Below, piece after piece: positions 44,878 through 50,190 of a stretch of 50,190 nucleotides of DNA; positions within the stretch are counted from its first letter, which is position 1, and every line of letters begins with the position of its first letter. The DNA lies in the NCBI GenBank assembly GCA_018400295.1, contig JAGYMZ010000015.1:1-50190 (forward strand). Direction: 5' to 3'. The notes beneath the pieces were generated by a model that worked only from the letters and a program-made list of their open reading frames with translations, was not told the origin of the DNA and ran no database searches. Both the position numbers and the translations under genes were made by a program. Source of the DNA: Bacteroidales bacterium. Its GTDB lineage: Bacteria; Bacteroidota; Bacteroidia; Bacteroidales; B18-G4.

Positions 44878-46461
44878 ATGAGAGGCAGAATACTCAAAAC
44901 GGTCAGGGTTGTTGCAGCCCTGATCTTTTTGATCCTGTATTTTTTGATCTTCCTGGACATTACAAGTTCCCTTCAGGCTGCATTCATAGGATATGCTACA
45001 TATATCCAATTCATTCCCTCCATGTTCGAATTCATTGAATCCCTGGCGTTAGCGTCAGCAGGGTTTCTTTTCATCATCCTGTTCACCGTTCTGCTGGGAA
45101 GGCTATATTGTTCCTTTCTATGCCCCCTGGGTATTTTTCAGGATGTCTTCCTGTTCTTAAAAAGAAAATTCAAAAAAAAAACACGCTACGCTTACCTCAA
45201 ACCCTATCATGCGGTCCGCTATGGCATACTCTTCGTAACGGTTTTGCTATGGATGGCTGGAAGCGCTTTTCTGATCATCATACTTGATCCATACAGCATA
45301 TTCGGCAGGGTCAATGTTATGCTGTTCAAGCCGGCCGTCGCATTCGTCAATAACCTTATCTCGAGGATACTTGTTTCTTTCGACAATTATACCCTCATTC
45401 CTGTCGACATCAAAATCTCCGGTATGTTCCCGTTACTGGTAACGGCCGCGTTCCTTTCATTGATACTCTGGATGTCCCTGCGGTTTGGACGCATGTATTG
45501 TACCCACATCTGCCCCCTGGGAACTTTTCTGGGCATTTTTTCCAGGTTTTCAGTATTCAGGATACACATCAACAGGCAATACTGCAACAGCTGCGGCAAA
45601 TGCGCACTGGAATGCAAAGCAGGTTGCATCGACAGCCGGAACAGGAAAGTGGACCTTTCAAGGTGCATAGCCTGTTATAATTGCCTGGACACCTGTCCTG
45701 AAAATGGAATTACCTATGGTCTGAAAAGGCCATCCCAGCCATTGGATACCCATCGATCCCGGCCGGATCTCAACAAAAGAAAATTCCTTGCAGAAGCCGG
45801 ATTACTGATCGCTTCGGCGCTTTCACTGCATCACAGTGCATTTTCCCAGTATGGGCAAAGGGAACAGCGCAGGAGGGGAAGAAGAAAAGAGCCCATCCCC
45901 GTTAGCCGTGATCATCCGGTCATTCCACCCGGAGCAGAAAGCCTGGACAATTACAACAGCCAATGCACCGCCTGTTACTTATGCGTGAGTGCCTGCCCCA
46001 CAAATGTGATACAACCGGCATTGTTTGCTTTCGGATGGAAAGGCGTTTTGCAACCCCATATGGATTTTAACCTGAGTTTTTGTAATTTCGATTGTACCCG
46101 GTGTGGGGAAATTTGCCCCACAGGAGCGATCAAACCACTGGATGTTGAGACAAAAAAACGCACCCAATTGGGAAAAGCAGAATTCATTAAACAAAATTGC
46201 ATCGTTTATTTGGATGATACCGATTGCGGTGCCTGTTCAGAACATTGTCCGACCAAGGCCGTCGATATGGAGCCCTTCCGCGGCACGCTTATGATACCGT
46301 ATGTCAGACCGGAAATATGCATTGGCTGCGGCGCCTGTGAATATGCCTGCCCCACAGATCCCAAATCCATTTTTGTCAATGGCAATCCTGAGCACGTCCC
46401 AGCTGAAAAACCAAAAGCTGAACAACTTGATGCGGGAGACACAGAGGACTTCCCCTTCTAG
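44878..46461 (+). CDS. Membrane polyferredoxin: NapH-like domain fused to a Tat-like periplasmic ferredoxin
   Basis: A 527-residue membrane electron-transfer protein. Four helices (about 10-30, 55-77, 115-137, 185-203) carry two NapH-type motifs, YCSFLCPLG (Cys78, Cys82) and YCTHICPLG (Cys208, Cys212). A first ferredoxin pair follows (Cys236-239-242-246 and Cys263-266-269-273). A Tat-like stretch, NKRKFLAEAGLLIASALSL (299-317), then leads to a second ferredoxin part with four-cysteine sets starting at Cys363, Cys406 (with Cys402 nearby), Cys450 and Cys481. That second half resembles NapG. The layout suggests electrons pass from a cytoplasmic to a periplasmic cluster chain in one polypeptide. 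It follows DUF362 by 4 nt and shares its stop with the convergent kinase. Confidence 0.92.
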   Translation: MRGRILKTVRVVAALIFLILYFLIFLDITSSLQAAFIGYATYIQFIPSMFEFIESLALASAGFLFIILFTVLLGRLYCSFLCPLGIFQDVFLFLKRKFKKKTRYAYLKPYHAVRYGILFVTVLLWMAGSAFLIIILDPYSIFGRVNVMLFKPAVAFVNNLISRILVSFDNYTLIPVDIKISGMFPLLVTAAFLSLILWMSLRFGRMYCTHICPLGTFLGIFSRFSVFRIHINRQYCNSCGKCALECKAGCIDSRNRKVDLSRCIACYNCLDTCPENGITYGLKRPSQPLDTHRSRPDLNKRKFLAEAGLLIASALSLHHSAFSQYGQREQRRRGRRKEPIPVSRDHPVIPPGAESLDNYNSQCTACYLCVSACPTNVIQPALFAFGWKGVLQPHMDFNLSFCNFDCTRCGEICPTGAIKPLDVETKKRTQLGKAEFIKQNCIVYLDDTDCGACSEHCPTKAVDMEPFRGTLMIPYVRPEICIGCGACEYACPTDPKSIFVNGNPEHVPAEKPKAEQLDAGDTEDFPF

Positions 46462-47981
46462 ATCTTTTTTCGTAAGGAAATGCGAAATGTTGAACCTTTG
46501 TCCAGGGCAGAATGCCTGACAAAAATTTTTCCTTTGTGATAGTCCTTGATGATCCGTTTTGATAAGGACAGGCCCAATCCCCACCCCCGCTTCTTACTGG
46601 TATATCCGGGATTGAAAATGGTTGTGAAACGGGACTTGGGGATCCCCTTTCCTGTATCCGAAAAGTCGATATTCACGTACCGTTCCTCTTCGCTTATATC
46701 TATTTTTACCACCCCCTGTCCACCCATCGCATCAATGGCATTCTTGGACAAATTCTCGATAACCCATCCAAACAAATGAATGTTGATGGGCACAATTATC
46801 TCCTCCTCCCGGGGCTTATTGATCCTGAACCGGACCTTGCTGGAGGTTCGCGAGCGTATATAATCGATGCCGTCGTATATTGCCTTCACGACATTCACTG
46901 GTTCCAGCCTGGCAGGGGATCCTATCTTTGAAAACCGTTCGGTAATGTTTTGCAGCCGCGCAACATCCTTTTTTATTTCATCCAGCCCCTCATCTTTTAT
47001 TCCTTTCATATCCATCAACTCAATCCATGCCATCATTGAGGAGAGGGGTGTGCCCAGTTGATGGGCGGTTTCTTTGGACATACCCACCCAGACCTGGTTT
47101 TGTTCAGACCGGCGTGCGGTATCAAACATAATATAAGCCAGGATCAGAAACAAACCGATCACGCCAAACTGTATGTACGGATAATACATCAGGCGTAAAA
47201 GCAAGGGTGAGTTCTTGTAGAAGATGTATTTTACGCCACGTTCTCCCAGTTCAATTTCGATGGGAGGGTTCTCCTGCTCCATTTCATGCACTATTTGCTG
47301 AACATATGCTGTATCCCGGATCTTCAGCGTATCGATATTGCCGTATTCGATAACATTCCTCCGGCTGCTGTCGGTAATGATCACCGGCACAGAAGCCGAA
47401 TTCCTGGCAACTTCCGTAAAAAAAGACTTGATCAGATCATCCAGCACCTCCCGCAATTCGGAATATATGATCGATTCCTTGAAATATAAGGTCACATATT
47501 CATCTTCAAGTATACGTATCCTGATCGGGTCATACTCAGAAAACTCTTTTTTCAACTCCCCCTGGAGCTTATAAACCCCGTCAAAATTTATATTATCCAC
47601 ATTTCTTGCCTGGGTTATGGTATCAAATTTGTCGGTCAGGATCACCGGAATGTTGGTATTATAAGAGATTATTTTCAGATAGAGGTCCAGCACATTCGAG
47701 CGGGTATTCTCATCTACCATATTCAGGTTGGAATAAGCATCAGCCAGGATTTCAGCCCTTTTCCGTTCTTCTTCCTGTATCTGTTGAAAAAATTTTTCTG
47801 TGTAGTTTACCAGTTCGGCCTTATGTTGAATGGTATTTGCCCATGTTTCAATATTTTTTCGTTCATTTTCGGAGATCCTGCGGACCAGGACATTGGTATA
47901 CCATAAAGAAAGCGCAACAATGATCACGGCAATGAACAAAAGAATTAATTTCCAGCGTTTTTTCCTTGTATAGATGTTCAT
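46458..47981 (-). CDS. Membrane sensor histidine kinase
   Basis: A 507-residue kinase with an N-terminal helix (about 11-30), an extracytoplasmic sensor of about 235 residues, a second helix (about 268-287), and a cytoplasmic HisKA/HATPase part. The phospho-acceptor is His307 in SKETAHQLGTPLSSMMAW, of the HQLGTPLS type. The N-box LSKNAIDAMGG, DTGKGIPKSRF and RGWGLGLSLSKRI complete the ATPase. No HAMP or PAS domain is obvious. No response regulator is next to it, so it is an orphan. Its stop codon overlaps that of the polyferredoxin in the palindrome CTAG, so the two genes converge with a 4-bp overlap. Confidence 0.93.
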   Translation of the reverse strand: MNIYTRKKRWKLILLFIAVIIVALSLWYTNVLVRRISENERKNIETWANTIQHKAELVNYTEKFFQQIQEEERKRAEILADAYSNLNMVDENTRSNVLDLYLKIISYNTNIPVILTDKFDTITQARNVDNINFDGVYKLQGELKKEFSEYDPIRIRILEDEYVTLYFKESIIYSELREVLDDLIKSFFTEVARNSASVPVIITDSSRRNVIEYGNIDTLKIRDTAYVQQIVHEMEQENPPIEIELGERGVKYIFYKNSPLLLRLMYYPYIQFGVIGLFLILAYIMFDTARRSEQNQVWVGMSKETAHQLGTPLSSMMAWIELMDMKGIKDEGLDEIKKDVARLQNITERFSKIGSPARLEPVNVVKAIYDGIDYIRSRTSSKVRFRINKPREEEIIVPINIHLFGWVIENLSKNAIDAMGGQGVVKIDISEEERYVNIDFSDTGKGIPKSRFTTIFNPGYTSKKRGWGLGLSLSKRIIKDYHKGKIFVRHSALDKGSTFRISLRKKI

Positions 47982-48234
47982 TATTGTGGGGTCAGAACGT
48001 TCAGTTATTGATAATATTTAAAAGCCTGCATAAAAATGAATGTTTTTCCGGCCTGCATCTTCCGGCCATTCATTTGATTTTTGACTTCTTCCTGTTTTTC
48101 AACACCAATATACAATTTATCATGAAAAACCAGCACAGAAAAATAATTTTATGGGAAATTAGCATTTGGGGAACTTTGGAATTACTTTTGTCAGCGCACA
48201 ACATATTCATTAACCCTTCGTACATTTTTGCATC

Positions 48235-50145
48235 ATGAAAAAAACCACCTTCGTTATGCTGGCCTTGATAGCCAGCACATTATTTATCTATACAGGATGT
48301 ACCAACGAAAAAAAAATTATGACAGCCAAACGTTACCCGCTTGAAGACTTTTTCAGAAATCCTGAAAAAACCGCTTACCAGATCTCTCCAAACGGCACAT
48401 ATTATTCATACATGGCCCCTTACGAGGACCGGATGAACATATTTATCCGTGCCATCGATAAAGATACCGCTATCCGGCTTACCAGTGAAACAGACCGGGA
48501 CATTTCCGGATATTTCTGGCCCAACGATCATCAGATCCTGTTCCTCAAAGACGAAGGCGGAAATGAAAACTTCAAACTATACAGTGTAAATATTGACGGC
48601 AGCAACCTGGTTTGCTTTACCGACTTTGAAAATGTCCGTACGCAAATCATCGATGAACTCTATGAAATACCGGATGCCCTTATCATTGGCATGAATAAAA
48701 GAAACCCACAGGTTTTTGACCCTTACCGGCTGAACATCAGGACCGGTGAAATGGAAATGTTATACGAAAACCCCGGAAATATCATGGGTTGGATTTTCGA
48801 CCACAATGGGAAATTGCGTGTCGCTACCGCTATTGAAGGTGGCGTGAATACCCAGATCCTTTACCGGAAAACCGAAGCGGACGATTTTAAACCCGTACTG
48901 ACCACCAGCTTCAAGGAAACCATGAGCCCTTCTTTCTTCACATTCGACAATAAAAACGTGTATGCAGTTTCCAACCTGAACCGTGATAAAGAAGCGGTTG
49001 TTGTTTTCGATATTGCCAATGGCAAAGAAATTGAAGTGCTGTATGAAAATCCCGATTATGATGTTTCCAGCCTGCACTATTCCAGAAAAAGAAAAGTGCT
49101 TACCTCTGCCAGTTATTATTCCGCCAAAAAGGAACGGCATTTCTTTGATGAGCAAACAAAAAATTTAATAGACCGGTTACACAGGGAACTCGGGGAATAT
49201 GAGATCGGTATATCGGATGTAACGGAAGAAGAGGACAAATACATCATAAGAACTTACAGTGATCGTTCCCTTGGTGCGTATTACCTTTTCGACAAGACAG
49301 CAGACAAGATCACCAGGATCACAGATGTTGGTCCATGGATCGATGAAAACGATATGGCCTCGGTTTACCCCATTCGATACGAATCCCGTGACGGCCTGAC
49401 CATACATGGATATCTTACCCTTCCAAAAGGGTATACAATGGAAAATGCGGAAAACCTGCCCGTGATCGTCAATCCTCACGGTGGTCCCTGGGCAAGGGAT
49501 TACTGGGGTTTTAATCCTGAGATCCAATTTCTGGCCAACAGGGGATATGCTGCCTTGCAAATGAATTTCCGCGGATCCACCGGCTATGGGAAGGAATTCT
49601 GGAAATCATCCTTCAAGCAATGGGGACTTGCCATGCAGGATGACATAAGCGACGGCGTAAACTGGCTTATTGACGAGGGCATTGCCGATCCCGAACGCAT
49701 AGCTATCTACGGAGGCAGTTATGGCGGGTATGCCACGCTTCAGGGACTTGTCGTTACACCAGAACTGTATTCCGCCGCAGTCGATTACGTAGGGGTGTCC
49801 AATTTATTCACTTTTATGAAAACCATCCCTCCATACTGGAAACCAATGTTGGATATGATGTATGAGATGGTTGGGGATCCGGAAAAGGACAGTGCACAAA
49901 TGGCGGCAACTTCTCCGGCGCTGAATGCGGATAAGATAATGACCCCGCTTTTCATTGCACAGGGAGCCAACGATCCCAGGGTAAACAAGGATGAATCCGA
50001 CCAGGTGGTGGAAGCCCTTAAAGAACGCGGTGTTTCTGTCGAATATATGGTAAAGGATAACGAAGGCCACGGCTTCCGGAATGAAGAAAACCGTTTTGAT
50101 TTCTACCGCGCCATGGAAAAATTCCTGGACACGCATATGCAATAA
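48235..50145 (+). CDS. S9-family prolyl-oligopeptidase-like lipoprotein
   Basis: A 636-residue serine peptidase of the S9 (acylaminoacyl- or prolyl-oligopeptidase) group. It has a lipoprotein-type signal with the lipobox ending YTGC (Cys22), so it is probably membrane-anchored on the periplasmic side. A seven-bladed beta-propeller (about 35-370) is followed by an alpha/beta hydrolase domain with Ser495 in YGGSYGGYATLQ, Asp580 in GANDPRVN and His612 in NEGHGF. The family cleaves short peptides. It stands alone, 253 nt after the kinase start. An imperfect -7 element (CATTTTTG) lies a few bases upstream of the ATG, so the promoter is not certain. Confidence 0.94.
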   Translation: MKKTTFVMLALIASTLFIYTGCTNEKKIMTAKRYPLEDFFRNPEKTAYQISPNGTYYSYMAPYEDRMNIFIRAIDKDTAIRLTSETDRDISGYFWPNDHQILFLKDEGGNENFKLYSVNIDGSNLVCFTDFENVRTQIIDELYEIPDALIIGMNKRNPQVFDPYRLNIRTGEMEMLYENPGNIMGWIFDHNGKLRVATAIEGGVNTQILYRKTEADDFKPVLTTSFKETMSPSFFTFDNKNVYAVSNLNRDKEAVVVFDIANGKEIEVLYENPDYDVSSLHYSRKRKVLTSASYYSAKKERHFFDEQTKNLIDRLHRELGEYEIGISDVTEEEDKYIIRTYSDRSLGAYYLFDKTADKITRITDVGPWIDENDMASVYPIRYESRDGLTIHGYLTLPKGYTMENAENLPVIVNPHGGPWARDYWGFNPEIQFLANRGYAALQMNFRGSTGYGKEFWKSSFKQWGLAMQDDISDGVNWLIDEGIADPERIAIYGGSYGGYATLQGLVVTPELYSAAVDYVGVSNLFTFMKTIPPYWKPMLDMMYEMVGDPEKDSAQMAATSPALNADKIMTPLFIAQGANDPRVNKDESDQVVEALKERGVSVEYMVKDNEGHGFRNEENRFDFYRAMEKFLDTHMQ

Positions 50146-50158
50146 ACGGTATTTAACC

Positions 50159-50185
50159 CCAGGGTAGAACCCTGGACCCATTTTT
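50159..50185 (+). terminator. Rho-independent terminator after the S9 peptidase
   Basis: CCAGGGT (50159-50165) pairs perfectly with ACCCTGG (50169-50175) around AGA. A T5 tract follows at 50181-50185, five bases away from the stem. It lies 13 nt after the stop. Confidence 0.6.
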
Positions 50186-50190
50186 CCGAT

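Noticed and set aside
48122-48238. 38-codon frame whose stop overlaps the S9 peptidase start (ATGA)
   Set aside because: The overlap looks like translational coupling, but the peptide (MKNQHRKIILWEIS...) has no support, and the likely promoter for the peptidase lies inside it.
1-50190. Mobile elements, CRISPR arrays, integrases or defence systems
   Set aside because: No transposase, integrase, Cas, restriction or toxin-antitoxin signature and no spaced repeats were found; the content looks like stable core chromosome.

Overview
The window is a gene-dense, mostly housekeeping chromosomal segment of a Bacteroidota bacterium, probably of the Bacteroidales/Marinilabiliales type, although the genus cannot be named from sequence alone. 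The reasons are: two secreted peptidases ending in type IX secretion (T9SS) sorting domains; a DUF4175 gene; a glutaminyl-tRNA synthetase instead of sole reliance on tRNA amidation; Asp in place of the third metal-binding His of YbeY; and several start sites preceded by the Bacteroidota -7 promoter element TAnnTTTG, with no consistent Shine-Dalgarno sequence. No insertion sequence, prophage, CRISPR array or rRNA was seen.

Layout. Positions 1-5.3 kb carry the end of rpmF, then fabH, an ECF sigma factor with a small membrane protein, a fructosamine-kinase-family gene, glnS, and a tRNA-Gln(CUG) gene with its own promoter and terminator. Positions 5.3-15.8 kb are mixed in strand: a T9SS-exported M1 peptidase, a membrane LytTR regulator, an alginate-export-type outer-membrane barrel, a small membrane protein, a stand-alone EF-G, a short-chain dehydrogenase, a CNNM/CBS membrane protein and an exported ankyrin protein. 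Positions 15.9-39.2 kb are all on the plus strand: a GH31 glycosidase, an S8 protease with a T9SS tail, the cluster DUF4175 / RsbW-like ATPase / ybeY / mnmG / methyltransferase, a very large sensor kinase, a flippase with dut, the elongation pair mrdA-rodA, and recJ. Positions 39.2-43.8 kb are on the minus strand: hemW, then a tightly packed GH3-like / LysE-like / DUF308 / DUF308 operon. Positions 43.9-50.2 kb hold a Tat-type DUF362 protein coupled to a fused polyferredoxin, a convergent sensor kinase, and an S9 lipoprotein peptidase.

How the genes work together. rpmF-fabH joins ribosome and fatty-acid synthesis. mrdA-rodA form the elongation peptidoglycan synthase, with a probable lipid-linked saccharide flippase upstream. 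DUF362 and the polyferredoxin look like one membrane electron-transfer unit. The M1, S8 and S9 peptidases and the GH31 enzyme suggest a polymer- and peptide-degrading lifestyle.

The observation most worth following is a pair of identical 16-bp parS-like sites (TGTTCCACGTGAAACC). One precedes mnmG and one follows it. Each lies downstream of a perfect TAnnTTTG element and ends exactly 8 nt before the next ATG. They could be ParB centromere sites near the replication origin, or regulatory operators, or both. Secondary leads are the GH3-LysE operon, the DUF362/polyferredoxin unit, the glnS-tRNA-Gln pairing, and convergent genes packed stop to stop.
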